From contig NZ_NEGH01000002.1 in the NCBI RefSeq assembly GCF_002135375.1, forward strand, positions 124,001 to 188,000: a DNA stretch of 64,000 bases. The letters are read 5' to 3'. The DNA comes from Acinetobacter sp. ANC 4558. Its GTDB lineage: Bacteria > Pseudomonadota > Gammaproteobacteria > Pseudomonadales > Moraxellaceae. A program made the position numbers and the translations under genes. Below the pieces are notes generated by a model. The model worked only from the letters and a program-made list of their open reading frames with translations. It had not been told where the DNA came from and searched no databases. How positions within the stretch are numbered: position 1 is the stretch's first letter; each line of letters starts with the position of its first letter. Shown piece by piece: positions 1 to 8,798 of this stretch.

Positions 1-287
1 AAGATACCCATCTTGCGATTGTTTCCATCGGCTATGGGGATGGTTATCCAAGAGCATATTTCAAACAAAATTACGTTGTCATTAATCATCAAAAAGTTGC
101 CGTTATTGGTCGGGTGTCTATGGATATGATTGCAATTGATATCACGGGTTTAAATGTTGAAATTGGCACAAAAGTAGAACTTTGGGGGAAACATAGATTG
201 GTCGATGAAGTTGCTGATGCCAATGGAACAATTGGTTATGAGTTACTGTGTCGTCTAAGCAACCGTCCGATAAGAAAAGTTGTTTAA
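1..287 (+). CDS. alr: Alanine racemase, C-terminal part (cut by window edge)
   Basis: The reading frame is open from base 3 to the TAA at 285-287 and gives the last 94 residues. It contains the alanine racemase C-terminal signatures GYGDGYPR, GRVSMDM and LWG, followed by a closing IGYELLCRLSNR-like segment. The family is PLP-dependent and interconverts L- and D-alanine for peptidoglycan synthesis in the cytoplasm. The PLP lysine lies in the missing N-terminal part. Whether this is the biosynthetic (alr) or catabolic (dadX) copy cannot be told from the fragment. No dadA-like gene follows, so alr is favoured. Confidence 0.9.
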   Translation, partial: DTHLAIVSIGYGDGYPRAYFKQNYVVINHQKVAVIGRVSMDMIAIDITGLNVEIGTKVELWGKHRLVDEVADANGTIGYELLCRLSNRPIRKVV

Positions 288-303
288 TTTTTAAATTGAT
301 CAT

Positions 304-343
304 GAGCAATGAAGCCTAACCTATTTCTTAGGCCAAATTGCTC
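304..343 (+). terminator. Hairpin after alr
   Basis: GAGCAAT (304-310) pairs with ATTGCTC (337-343), and inside it GCCTAA (314-319) pairs with TTAGGC (328-333). An AT-rich but not purely T tract follows. It lies 17 bases after the alr stop and is probably its terminator. Confidence 0.5.
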
Positions 344-434
344 TTCTAAATTTTACAATACAACCCAAAATTGTTTGACTTAAACAGCTCAATAATTAAA
401 ATACCGCTTACATGTTTTAATCTGTCCTCCAATT

Positions 435-1154
435 ATGTCGAACGATTTATTAGACCAGCAAGTTGTAGAGCTGGACAACCTGAATGAGCATCGTGAAATT
501 GTCACGTTTATGCGTCGCTCTTCTCCGCTAAATACATCTCAACGTACTGCGCTTGAACAATATGCTCACTTAATTTTGGAATATCCTGTAGGTGATTTAA
601 GACAACACTTTGCACATCCAGAGCGCCCACTGACCGTTGAGATTGGCTTTGGTATGGGGCGTTCACTTGTGTTGATGGCTCAAGCCAATCCTGAACGAAA
701 TTTTATAGGAATTGAAGTGCATGTTCCTGGAATTGCACAGTGTGTATATGAAGCAGGTCTGGCAGGCGTAATGGACAATCTTCGTGTACTCGATGCTGAT
801 GCAATTCAAGTTTTGCGTGAAATGCCAGACGATAGCATTAACTGCATTCAACTTTATTTCCCAGATCCGTGGCAGAAAAAACGCCACTTTAAACGTCGCT
901 TTGTTGCACATGAACGTATGGAATTAGTGGAACAAAAACTTGAATTAAATGGAACCTTCCACTCTGCTACAGATTGGGAACCCTATGCTGAATGGATGCT
1001 TGATGTTTTAGACAACAGACCTCGCCTAAAAAATTTAGCTGGCAAAGGCAATAGCCACCCTCGTCCTGACTGGCGTCCACAAACTAAATTTGAACGACGT
1101 GGCATTGAATCAGGTCATAAAATTAATGATTTTATCTTTAAGAAAATAAATTAA
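435..1154 (+). CDS. trmB: tRNA (guanine-N7)-methyltransferase
   Basis: This 239-residue protein makes m7G46 in tRNA using S-adenosylmethionine. The SAM-binding loop GFGMG is at residues 71-75. The family signature PDPWQKKRHFKRR is at about 143-155, with the catalytic-region Asp and the Lys/Arg cluster intact. The C-terminal TKFERRGIESGH motif is also present. Length is normal for the family. No good ribosome binding site precedes the ATG at 435, but an upstream start is unlikely because residues 20-50 already cover the usual N-terminus. The gene stands alone between two hairpins. Confidence 0.95.
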   Translation: MSNDLLDQQVVELDNLNEHREIVTFMRRSSPLNTSQRTALEQYAHLILEYPVGDLRQHFAHPERPLTVEIGFGMGRSLVLMAQANPERNFIGIEVHVPGIAQCVYEAGLAGVMDNLRVLDADAIQVLREMPDDSINCIQLYFPDPWQKKRHFKRRFVAHERMELVEQKLELNGTFHSATDWEPYAEWMLDVLDNRPRLKNLAGKGNSHPRPDWRPQTKFERRGIESGHKINDFIFKKIN

Positions 1155-1171
1155 CGCTTAAATCGAGAATA

Positions 1172-1201
1172 TCAAAAGCTGATCATTTGATCAGCTTTTG
1201 A
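1172..1201. terminator. Bidirectional terminator between trmB and the DUF2520 gene
   Basis: A perfect inverted repeat with 14-base arms (1172-1185 and 1188-1201) and a 2-base centre has an A-rich left and T-rich right flank within the stem. It sits between two convergent genes and can serve both. Confidence 0.8.
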
Positions 1202-1213
1202 ATTATCACTCAC

Positions 1214-1993
1214 TTAGTTTTTTTCATATTTCTTCATAATTTGCGCTGAAAGCAATTGATATACTGCTAAAAAATTTGTCTCATTTTGAGTTTGCAGCAT
1301 TTCTTGATGCATTTGAATAATATTCAAATCCCCCCGACTTGCAGGTCCAGTTTGTACATCCTGAGGATCAGTAAAGGTTGCTTTTCTCGCAGTTTCTAAC
1401 ATTAAAGGATGAAGTAAAGAAAAATCAACCTGACTTTGATCTAATATTTGCTTTGAAATTGCATAACAATAATTACTAAAATTACAGGCAAACACTGCCG
1501 CCAAATGTAAACTGAGACGCTGCTCTGACGTATATTCATATACTTTTTGACTCAAAAATGTGGCAAGTTGATACAATATTTCCCGATCTTTCACATCATG
1601 AGCTTCAATAAATAGTGGCGTCTGCTGCCAGTTTATTTTACTTTCAAAACTAAACGTTTGTAATGGATAAAATACGCCTGTTCGACTGAATGATTTTGCC
1701 AATACATCTATATGTGTACTACCAGAAGTATGTACAACTAATCCTTTAAAATTTAATTGCTTCAGCTGCTCAACAACAGTTGAAATTGCTTGATCATTAA
1801 CTGAAATAATCAAAAGTTCAATTTCAGGATCAATTTGATTTAAATCATCTATAGGTTGAGCATTTATATACTCTGCCAATCGTGTTGCATGTGTTAAATG
1901 GCGACTGAAAATTTGCACGATTTGATAGTTTGTAAAGAGCTTAGTTGCCAAATGCGTTGCAACCCGCCCTGCCCCAATAAATCCAATTTTCAT
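1214..1993 (-). CDS. Rossmann-fold / DUF2520 oxidoreductase-like protein
   Basis: The protein has about 259 residues. The N-terminus KIGFIGAGRVATHLA is a dinucleotide-binding GxGxxA motif. The N-terminal half resembles the F420/NADP-dependent oxidoreductase fold and the C-terminal half (from about residue 130) resembles DUF2520, all-helical and related to the C-terminal domain of 6-phosphogluconate-dehydrogenase-like enzymes. The substrate is unknown. I chose the ATG at 1993 because it starts directly before the Rossmann strand. An ATG 15 bases upstream is also possible, and neither has a clear Shine-Dalgarno sequence. Confidence 0.8.
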   Translation of the reverse strand: MKIGFIGAGRVATHLATKLFTNYQIVQIFSRHLTHATRLAEYINAQPIDDLNQIDPEIELLIISVNDQAISTVVEQLKQLNFKGLVVHTSGSTHIDVLAKSFSRTGVFYPLQTFSFESKINWQQTPLFIEAHDVKDREILYQLATFLSQKVYEYTSEQRLSLHLAAVFACNFSNYCYAISKQILDQSQVDFSLLHPLMLETARKATFTDPQDVQTGPASRGDLNIIQMHQEMLQTQNETNFLAVYQLLSAQIMKKYEKN

Positions 1994-2141
1994 TTTGAAA
2001 AACATCATTAAAAAATCATAATGAGCATGCCAACAAAATTTTATTGATGCAAATATTCTTCTTCCAAAACTGCTGGATATTGAAATTAACTAAAATAAAA
2101 AGCCAGCAAATGCTGGCTCTTTTCTATTCAGATCGAATCTA

Positions 2142-3377
2142 TTAAGCTATAAATGTTCTAATTGCCTTACCTTTTACATCTTGCAGAATTAATGGTGTAT
2201 TTTTTCCATGAGAAATAATGGTATCTTTATTTAATTGCCACGTTAATTCTGGATCAACCAATACCCATCCCTTCTCTTGCAACCAACCCTCATACATATT
2301 TGCAACTTTAGCAGGCGCAACAGTTACTTTTTCAACCCACTCTAAAGGTGAGAATAAACCTTCTTGAATGAGCTGTACACCAAATGGGATATAAGTATCA
2401 AATGCGCTAAATCCTGGTAAAGTTTCAGCAAACGGTGCATTTTTCGCAGATCGACTTAAAGGTTCATGATGGGTACAGATTGCATCAATTACACCATCTT
2501 TTAATCCTTGGCGTAATAATATCTTATCTTGTTCTGAACGTAATGGTGGTCGTACATGGGCTAAGGAGTTGAAACCATCAATCAATTGATCCGTTAAATG
2601 GAGTTGATGCATTGCCACATCACACGTTACATTCAATCCTTTTGCTTTTGCTAATTTAATTAACTCAACGGAAGCACCGCAAGATAACAGACCAAAGTGT
2701 GCGCGAACTGCGGTTGCTTCAATCATTAATAAATATTTAGCTATAGCAACAGTTTCCGCTAAAGTCGGAATCATGGGTAATCCTTGTCGTGATGCAACAA
2801 AGCTCTCATGAACGCAGCCATCTTTCGCAATTTGATGTTCTTCTGCATAAAACACAACGGTCATATCCAAACCCGCTGCATATTCTAAAGTTCGAATGAC
2901 CACATCATCATCTGCAAATGGTGCATAGGCATTAGAAACAGCAGAACACCCTCCCTTTTTAAGACCAGCCATATTGGCAGGTTGTTTACCTAAAAGTCCT
3001 TGGGTTTGTGCACCAATTACTTGCAAATAAATACCACCATCAAGCATGGCTTTTTCAACCAAACCATGAATAAGCGCACCATTGTCTTGTACAATCGGTT
3101 TTGAATCTGGTGGTGTAAACACATGTAAAATACCATTTGCACGTGCAGCCCGACCTTCTGATTTCAATGTTCCATGCTGCTGTTGTCCTGGTTCGCGTAA
3201 TCGAGCACAAAGATCAACCATCGTTGGCATTAACCATTTACCTTGACCATCAATGGTTTCTTCAACTGAATCTAGTGCCGCAACCAATTGACCATTTTTA
3301 AGATAAACAGTTTGTACATGATCGGTTTGCTGAATGGGATCTAAGACACGTACATTTTCAATTTTTACCATACTCAT
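2142..3377 (-). CDS. pyrC': Non-catalytic dihydroorotase-like subunit of aspartate carbamoyltransferase
   Basis: The 411-residue protein has the amidohydrolase / dihydroorotase fold, but the metal-binding HxH after the first strands is missing. Where active enzymes have DxHxHLREPG, this one has DLCARLREPG. In Pseudomonas, inactive homologues of this kind (PyrC') are needed to assemble the ATCase dodecamer, and the same role is inferred here. The start at 3377 is preceded by AAGGAGACAGTC. That ribosome binding site overlaps the stop codon of pyrB, so the two genes are probably translationally coupled. An active PyrC must be encoded elsewhere. Confidence 0.92.
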   Translation of the reverse strand: MSMVKIENVRVLDPIQQTDHVQTVYLKNGQLVAALDSVEETIDGQGKWLMPTMVDLCARLREPGQQQHGTLKSEGRAARANGILHVFTPPDSKPIVQDNGALIHGLVEKAMLDGGIYLQVIGAQTQGLLGKQPANMAGLKKGGCSAVSNAYAPFADDDVVIRTLEYAAGLDMTVVFYAEEHQIAKDGCVHESFVASRQGLPMIPTLAETVAIAKYLLMIEATAVRAHFGLLSCGASVELIKLAKAKGLNVTCDVAMHQLHLTDQLIDGFNSLAHVRPPLRSEQDKILLRQGLKDGVIDAICTHHEPLSRSAKNAPFAETLPGFSAFDTYIPFGVQLIQEGLFSPLEWVEKVTVAPAKVANMYEGWLQEKGWVLVDPELTWQLNKDTIISHGKNTPLILQDVKGKAIRTFIA

Positions 3378-3387
3378 GACTGTCTCC

Positions 3388-4404
3388 TTACACCGCAATC
3401 GCGTCTAACAAACCTTTTTCTTGTAACTGACCTTGCATTGATAATGCGAGAACAGCCATACGTACTGCGATACCATTGGTCACCTGTTGAAGAATAACGG
3501 ATTGCGAACCATCTGCAATACTTGAGTCGATTTCAACACCACGATTCATCGGTCCAGGATGCATCACAATACAATCGGGTTTTGCTAACGCTAAACGTTC
3601 AGGATTTAAACCATACATTTTATAGAATTCAGCTTGTGATGATAATGCTGGAGAATCAATTCGTTCATTTTGGATGCGCAAAGTAATAATCACATCACAA
3701 TCGCGAATACCATCTTCCATTTTATTAAATAAACGCACTCCTTCACCGTATTCATTAAATCCATACGGTAATAAGGTATTTGGCGCCACAATTCGAATAT
3801 CTTGACAACCTAAGGTTTGTAAAGCGGCAATATCAGAACGTGCAACACGTGAATGTTTAATATCACCAATAATTGCAATACTCATCGCTTCAAATTTTTT
3901 ATTGGTTTCACGACGAATTGTTAACATATCAAGCATTGCTTGGGTTGGATGTGCATGACGCCCATCACCCGCATTAATAATCGCAACATGCGGACAAACA
4001 TCTTTCGCAATAAAGTGTGCTGCACCAGATGAAGAATGACGCACCACAAAAACATCTGCAGCCATTGCTTCTAAATTCCACAACGTATCTCGTAAGGTTT
4101 CACCTTTTGACGTACTTGATCGTGCAATATCAATATTTAATACGTTTGCAGATAAACGCTTGGCAGCAGCTTCGAAAGTCGTTCTGGTACGCGTAGAATT
4201 TTCAAAAAAGAGATTCATTACCGTACGACCTTCTAAGAGATTATTGGTAATGAGTTGATTTTGGTCATTAAAAAAGGACGCCGCGGTGTCCAATATTGTG
4301 GTCAGAACTTCTTTTGATAGACCTTCAATCGTCAAAAAGTGCTTTAGGTTTCCGTGCTGATTAAGTTGAATCTGGCTCTGAGAGTGTAATGCCGCCAAAT
4401 GCAT
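3388..4404 (-). CDS. pyrB: Aspartate carbamoyltransferase catalytic subunit
   Basis: The enzyme catalyses the first committed step of pyrimidine synthesis, carbamoyl phosphate plus aspartate to N-carbamoylaspartate. The carbamoyl-phosphate loop [13 protein letters not shown] is at about residues 66-78, and [26 protein letters not shown] and the late [11 protein letters not shown] motif are all intact. Length (338) fits the class with an extended N-terminus found in Pseudomonas and Acinetobacter. AAGGAATCC precedes the ATG. The gene is first in a two-gene operon with the dihydroorotase-like partner 10 bases downstream. Confidence 0.97.
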   Translation of the reverse strand: MHLAALHSQSQIQLNQHGNLKHFLTIEGLSKEVLTTILDTAASFFNDQNQLITNNLLEGRTVMNLFFENSTRTRTTFEAAAKRLSANVLNIDIARSSTSKGETLRDTLWNLEAMAADVFVVRHSSSGAAHFIAKDVCPHVAIINAGDGRHAHPTQAMLDMLTIRRETNKKFEAMSIAIIGDIKHSRVARSDIAALQTLGCQDIRIVAPNTLLPYGFNEYGEGVRLFNKMEDGIRDCDVIITLRIQNERIDSPALSSQAEFYKMYGLNPERLALAKPDCIVMHPGPMNRGVEIDSSIADGSQSVILQQVTNGIAVRMAVLALSMQGQLQEKGLLDAIAV

Positions 4405-4433
4405 GATGGATTCCTTATACGCTAAGTTAAGGT

Positions 4434-4462
4434 ATTATACAGACATTGCTCTTTGATGTGCA
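4434..4462 (-). promoter_or_regulatory. Sigma70 promoter of pyrB
   Basis: On the minus strand a perfect TATAAT (4434-4439) lies 17 bases after TGCACA (4457-4462; 4 of 6 matches to TTGACA). Transcription would start near 4427, giving a very short leader before the pyrB ATG. I see no pyrimidine leader peptide or attenuator between them. Confidence 0.55.
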
Positions 4463-4834
4463 TCGCATGTTGTAGGAAAATACAACAATTCTAAAAGAAT
4501 TTTACACTTAAATTCACAATATATAACTTAAATATCAATTATATATTTTGAATTCGATTATATATAATTCCGTCCTAAAACTTTTATTTTTATCCTTAAT
4601 CAATATGAATATTTCATTGAATCTACACAATAAAACCTTTTAGGTTTAAGATTATATCCTCAGTACCAAATCACTGTAATTGGTGATTTTTTCTAAAAAA
4701 TGACACCCATTTCATTCAAGTAAAAGTTCAATGTAAATTACCGTCATTTCAATCATAATTGAATCGGTTATTTTCTTATTCTAAAATAAATTTCACTTAT
4801 TCAATGCTCAATTTAAATAAGTGAAATTACGCTT
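4463..4834. other. AT-rich intergenic region upstream of pyrB
   Basis: I see no gene here. It holds a small hairpin with arms AAATCAC and GTGATTT near 4666-4690, followed by T residues on the plus strand, and the probable terminator of the next minus-strand gene at 4789-4828. Otherwise it is featureless AT-rich sequence. Confidence 0.4.
4789..4828 (-). terminator. Terminator of the C39-like gene
   Basis: Thirteen-base arms (4789-4801 and 4816-4828) are perfectly complementary with a 14-base loop, followed on the minus strand by a T-rich tract. It begins 7 bases after the stop codon of the gene at 4835-5374. Confidence 0.55.
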
Positions 4835-5374
4835 TTAATTTTTTAATGTAGAACTCATTTGAAATTGCTCATCGTCAATAACAATCGCTTGCCTACAAAT
4901 TCCTTCTGCATTCCGTTGATTTTCAAATAATAATACGGGCATGGGCTCAAAAGAATCAAAAAAACATATTTCATGTTCATCAATTGAATATACCAGCGAC
5001 TGATTTCCGACTTCATCAACCGTATCATAATAAACAATAACGAATTTTTCTTGCGAAATCGCTTGCTGGATTTGTTCATAACTTAATTCTGGTAATATTG
5101 GAATTTGTAACTTTTGTGCTTCTACATACATAAGTTGTTCTTTTTCACCAATATTTGGATCTTCATCTGTATAAAAAGTCACACCAAAACCAAACTTTTT
5201 GAGTGCGATCGCTAATGCAATGGTAAACGTTCCTTCTTGATCATCATATTGTGTCGTTTTAATAAGATTATCAATATCGACCTGCATACCATGATGATGA
5301 AAAAGCATCCAAAGCGCATAAATACCACAGTTTGCTTCCAAATTTGCGAGTGCATCAGGAATCTTTAGCGCCAT
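4835..5374 (-). CDS. C39-like cysteine-peptidase-fold protein, function unknown
   Basis: About 179 residues. The N-terminal NCGIYALWMLFHHHG segment resembles the catalytic-Cys helix of C39-like (papain-fold) peptidases. The following EGTFTIALAIALKKFGFGV stretch also fits that fold. The catalytic His expected in the strand before an IDEHEICFFDSF-like segment is replaced by a Ser-Leu-Val run, so activity is doubtful. The ATG at 5374 is preferred over an upstream start at 5449, because the upstream extension would overlap the ahcY promoter and riboswitch region. No signal peptide is seen with this start, so it is probably cytoplasmic. Confidence 0.6.
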   Translation of the reverse strand: MALKIPDALANLEANCGIYALWMLFHHHGMQVDIDNLIKTTQYDDQEGTFTIALAIALKKFGFGVTFYTDEDPNIGEKEQLMYVEAQKLQIPILPELSYEQIQQAISQEKFVIVYYDTVDEVGNQSLVYSIDEHEICFFDSFEPMPVLLFENQRNAEGICRQAIVIDDEQFQMSSTLKN

Positions 5375-5421
5375 TTTCAATGTCCGTTCAAATAATTGTG
5401 TTGATAATAAACAAAACACGA

Positions 5422-5450
5422 TTGGAACTAAACAATTTTCCAAGTACAAT
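5422..5450 (+). promoter_or_regulatory. Sigma70 promoter of the ahcY transcript
   Basis: TTGGAA (5422-5427) and TACAAT (5445-5450) are separated by exactly 17 bases. The predicted start, near 5457, falls at the first base-paired position of the riboswitch. Confidence 0.65.
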
Positions 5451-5456
5451 AGTTCG

Positions 5457-5576
5457 CTAGTCGAGGGATGCTGCGACCATTTACGGACAGGTTTATAAAT
5501 GTCTTAAACAGTAAATAGGCCAGGCTCGACGATCGGTAAATGCTTTCATGCACTACCAACAACGGCATCCGCGAAC
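5457..5576 (+). promoter_or_regulatory. S-adenosylhomocysteine (SAH) riboswitch
   Basis: The leader of ahcY matches the SAH riboswitch architecture. P1 pairs GTCGAG (5460-5465) with CTCGAC (5525-5530). The conserved core GAGGGATGCTGCGACC follows the P1 5' strand, and GCCAGGCTCG precedes its closure. The 3' AACGGCATCCGCG block supplies GCATCC (5565-5570), which pairs with GGATGC (5466-5471) as the pseudoknot. Known examples have GCGC-type bases there, so this is a compensatory change. The family senses SAH and raises expression of the SAH-recycling genes, which fits ahcY directly downstream. Switching probably acts at translation or on a weak terminator, which I could not resolve. Confidence 0.85.
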
Positions 5577-5612
5577 TGAATGATCAATTATTTTTTTTAT
5601 AAGGAGATCGTG

Positions 5613-6995
5613 ATGAACGCGGTTAATGCTTCATTTACAGATTATAAAGTTGCCGATATTTCTTTAGCAGATTACGGTCGTAAAGAAATTAAACTTGCTG
5701 AAGCTGAAATGCCAGCGCTGATGGGTTTACGTAAGCGTTATGCAGCAGCGAAACCACTAGCAGGTGCTAAAATTCTTGGCTGTATTCACATGACGATTCA
5801 AACAGCTGTTCTCATTGAGACATTGGTTGAATTAGGTGCTGAAGTACGCTGGACTTCATGTAATATTTTTTCAACTCAAGACCATGCTGCAGCAGCTATT
5901 GCGGCAAGTGGTGTTCCTGTATTCGCTTGGAAAGGTGAAACAGAAGAAGAATACAACTGGTGTTTAGAACAACAAATTAATGTGAATGGTACACCTTGGG
6001 ATGCCAACATGATTCTGGATGATGGTGGTGATTTAACTGCACTTGTTCATGATAAATATCCTGAATTAATTACCAAAATTCACGGTGTAACTGAAGAAAC
6101 TACGACTGGTGTTCAACGTTTATATGAAATGTTACGTGATGGTACATTAAAAGTTCCTGCAATTAATGTAAACGACTCTGTTACTAAGTCTAAAAATGAC
6201 AATAAATATGGTTGCCGTCACTCGCTTAACGATGCGATTAAACGCGGTACAGACATGTTGTTATCTGGTCGTCGTGCATTGGTTATTGGTTATGGCGATG
6301 TAGGTAAAGGTTCTGCTCAATCACTTCGCCAAGAAGGCATGATTGTACGTGTCACGGAAATCGATCCAATTTGTGCAATGCAAGCATGTATGGATGGCTA
6401 CGAAATTGTATCTCCATACAAAAATGGAGTTCAAACCGGTAAAAAAGAAGATATCAATCTTGAGCTTCTTCAAAATACCGACTTGATTGTTACCACAACT
6501 GGTAACTACCACGTTTGCGATGCTGCAATGTTAGATACCTTAAAGGCGGGTGCAGTTGTTTGTAATATTGGTCACTTCGATACTGAAATTGATACAAATT
6601 ACTTACGTGGCTATAAATGGGTTGAAGTTAAACCGCAAGTTCATCAAGTGTATCGTTCAGAAAATGAAAATGATTATTTAATTCTTCTTTCTGAAGGACG
6701 CTTAGTTAACCTTGGTAATGCAACTGGTCATCCTTCACGTGTAATGGATGGTTCTTTTGCAAACCAAGTATTAGGTCAAATGCATTTATTTGCTGAAAAA
6801 TTTGCTGATCTTCCAAACGAACAAAAGCAAGCTGCTATTCGTGTTGAGTTGCTTCCTAAGAAACTCGATGAAGAAGTTGCTGCTGCAATGGTTGCTGGTT
6901 TTGGTGGTGTATTAACCACCCTCACCCAACAACAAGCAGACTATCTAGGCGTTCAAATTGAAGGTCCATTCAAGTCCGACACTTATAAATACTAA
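5613..6995 (+). CDS. ahcY: Adenosylhomocysteinase (SAH hydrolase)
   Basis: This 460-residue enzyme splits S-adenosylhomocysteine into adenosine and homocysteine, completing the activated methyl cycle. Family signatures present include [13 protein letters not shown] near the N-terminus, [32 protein letters not shown] with the substrate lysine, and the NAD-binding [10 protein letters not shown]. The C-terminal [10 protein letters not shown] is the normal end. AAGGAGATCGTG precedes the ATG at 5613, so an in-frame start at 5580 is rejected. It lies under an SAH riboswitch and is followed by metF. Confidence 0.98.
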   Translation: MNAVNASFTDYKVADISLADYGRKEIKLAEAEMPALMGLRKRYAAAKPLAGAKILGCIHMTIQTAVLIETLVELGAEVRWTSCNIFSTQDHAAAAIAASGVPVFAWKGETEEEYNWCLEQQINVNGTPWDANMILDDGGDLTALVHDKYPELITKIHGVTEETTTGVQRLYEMLRDGTLKVPAINVNDSVTKSKNDNKYGCRHSLNDAIKRGTDMLLSGRRALVIGYGDVGKGSAQSLRQEGMIVRVTEIDPICAMQACMDGYEIVSPYKNGVQTGKKEDINLELLQNTDLIVTTTGNYHVCDAAMLDTLKAGAVVCNIGHFDTEIDTNYLRGYKWVEVKPQVHQVYRSENENDYLILLSEGRLVNLGNATGHPSRVMDGSFANQVLGQMHLFAEKFADLPNEQKQAAIRVELLPKKLDEEVAAAMVAGFGGVLTTLTQQQADYLGVQIEGPFKSDTYKY

Positions 6996-7054
6996 GTAAT
7001 GAAAAGTAAGTTAACCCTCTTAACTTTTTAATAAAAGAGAAGACTTTTACACTC

Positions 7055-7084
7055 AATGAGCTAAAACATCAGTTTTAGCTCATT
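7055..7084 (+). terminator. Hairpin between ahcY and metF
   Basis: Thirteen-base arms (7055-7067 and 7072-7084) are perfectly complementary around the loop ATCA. Only a short T run follows, so termination may be partial and allow readthrough of the riboswitch-controlled transcript into metF. Confidence 0.6.
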
Positions 7085-7102
7085 TATACAATGGATTTGA
7101 AC

Positions 7103-7939
7103 ATGTCTAAGCATATTCCAATTTCCTTTGAGTTCTTTCCAACCAAAACTGATGTAGGTGCAGAAAAACTTAAAGTTGTACATCAAGAGCTTCAACAATT
7201 AAACCCAGAATTTTTTTCAATTACCTATGGCGCTGGTGGATCTACTCGTGAACGCACTCTAGCAGCCATTAATGAGTTTAATGGAAAAGGAGCGCCTGTT
7301 GCTCCTCATCTTTCTTGTATTGGTGATGATAAAGGACGTATTTCTGAATTATTAGATATATATCAATCAATTGGTATTAATCGTATTGTTGCACTACGCG
7401 GAGATCTCCCTTCTGGACAAGTCGGTTTGGGCGAGCTTCCTTATGCCACTGATCTTGTTCGCTTTATTCGTGAACACTCAGGTGATCACTTTCAAATTGA
7501 AGTTGCTGCATATCCTGAAATGCATCCACAATCTGAGAACTTTGACTTAGACATAAAACATTTTTGTGAAAAAGCCAATGCAGGTGCTAATGCAGCAATA
7601 ACCCAGTTCTTTTTTAATCCTGACGCTTATTTTTATTTTATTGAGCGTATTCAAAAAGAAGGCGTAAATATTCCTGTATCACCAGGAATTATGCCCATTA
7701 CCAATGCCAATAATTTAATTCGTTTTGCAGATGGTACAGGTGCAGAAGTTCCACGCTGGATTCGTAAACAGCTTGCAGCTTATGGCGATGATACAACCAG
7801 TATTAAAGCCTTTGGACATGAAGTCATTGTTAAGCTCTGTGAACGTTTAATTTCTGGTGGCGCACCAAGCCTACATTTTTATACCATGAATACAACAAAT
7901 CCAACGCGTCAACTTATACTTGATCTTGGTTTAGCATAA
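7103..7939 (+). CDS. metF: 5,10-methylenetetrahydrofolate reductase
   Basis: This 278-residue TIM-barrel flavoenzyme reduces 5,10-methylene-THF to 5-methyl-THF, the methyl donor for homocysteine methylation. It shows ISFEFFPTKTD at the N-terminus, SITYGAGGSTRERT, a ALRGDLP segment, EVAAYPEMHP and a QFFFNPDAYFYF flavin-region motif. The ATG at 7103 has GGA about 10 bases upstream, while an ATG at 7091 has none. Next to ahcY, its product helps turn the homocysteine released by AhcY back to methionine. Confidence 0.95.
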   Translation: MSKHIPISFEFFPTKTDVGAEKLKVVHQELQQLNPEFFSITYGAGGSTRERTLAAINEFNGKGAPVAPHLSCIGDDKGRISELLDIYQSIGINRIVALRGDLPSGQVGLGELPYATDLVRFIREHSGDHFQIEVAAYPEMHPQSENFDLDIKHFCEKANAGANAAITQFFFNPDAYFYFIERIQKEGVNIPVSPGIMPITNANNLIRFADGTGAEVPRWIRKQLAAYGDDTTSIKAFGHEVIVKLCERLISGGAPSLHFYTMNTTNPTRQLILDLGLA

Positions 7940-7969
7940 TTTATACACCTATTTGAGAGTACAGATTAA

Positions 7970-8689
7970 ATGCCTCGTTTTTTTATAGAAGCAGAACTAA
8001 ATACCAATACAACGATTCAACTCACTGATACCGTTTTTCATCATTGGATTAAAGTCTTACGTGCTCAAATAGGTGATCAAGCAACATTATTTAATGGAAT
8101 CGGGGGTGAATATGAGGTGTCGTTAATTGATATTTCTAAAAAATCAGCCGCAGTTCAAATTCACACATATACCCCTAACAATCGAACGCCAAAATGTAAA
8201 ACTTTACTTGGGCAAGTGATGAGTAAAGGAGATCGTATGGATTATGCCATTCAAAAAGCAGTTGAATTAGGTGTTGCTGAAATTCAGCTACTTACCTCAG
8301 AACGCTGTGAAATGCGCCTAAAATATGATCGTGATCAAAAAAAAATCGATCACTGGCAAGCGATTGCCATTGCAGCTTGCGAACAATGCGGCATGAATAT
8401 TGTCCCTAAAATTTTAGCGCCTCTTTCCTTAGACACATGGCTGCAGTCTGAATTGCCAAATACTAAATTTGTATTAGCACCATATAAAGAGGAAATAAAT
8501 ATAATAGATACCATTCACTCTAGCTTGAGTATTGCATTATTAATTGGGCCAGAAGGTGGTTTAAATGAAAATGAAGTTCAAGCAGCTAATCGAGCAGGTT
8601 TTTTAAACTGGTGTATTGGAGAACGAATATTACGCACCGAAACTGCACCGATTGTGGCATTATCAATCATTAATCAATATGTTAAATAA
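7970..8689 (+). CDS. rsmE: 16S rRNA (uracil-1498-N3)-methyltransferase
   Basis: The 239-residue SPOUT methyltransferase carries the knot motifs LLIGPEGGLNENEV and IGERILRTETAPI near its C-terminus and the KGDRMDYAIQKAVELGV segment in the middle. An N-terminal PUA-like RNA-binding domain (about residues 1-70) precedes it. RsmE methylates U1498 of 16S rRNA in the assembled 30S subunit. It lies 30 bases after metF in the same direction and may share its transcript. GAGAGT lies upstream of the ATG. Confidence 0.95.
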   Translation: MPRFFIEAELNTNTTIQLTDTVFHHWIKVLRAQIGDQATLFNGIGGEYEVSLIDISKKSAAVQIHTYTPNNRTPKCKTLLGQVMSKGDRMDYAIQKAVELGVAEIQLLTSERCEMRLKYDRDQKKIDHWQAIAIAACEQCGMNIVPKILAPLSLDTWLQSELPNTKFVLAPYKEEINIIDTIHSSLSIALLIGPEGGLNENEVQAANRAGFLNWCIGERILRTETAPIVALSIINQYVK

Positions 8690-8761
8690 ATCACACTTTT
8701 TTAAAAAAGTAATATATAATAAATATAAATACAAATTAGATTGAAATATATCAAGAACCTT

Positions 8762-8780
8762 GTTCCACTCTTTGTGGGAC
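8762..8780 (+). other. Small hairpin in the leader of the GGDEF/EAL gene
   Basis: GTTCCAC (8762-8768) pairs with GTGGGAC (8774-8780), one G-T pair included, around loop TCTTT. It lies 18 bases before the ATG at 8799 and might affect translation. It has no T tract and does not look like a terminator. Confidence 0.3.
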
Positions 8781-8798
8781 ATCTTGGATTTAAGCCAC

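Noticed and set aside
5375..5449. N-terminal extension of the C39-like protein up to 5449
   Set aside because: It would start inside the ahcY promoter region and adds a hydrophobic-looking stretch with no ribosome binding site. The ATG at 5374 fits better.
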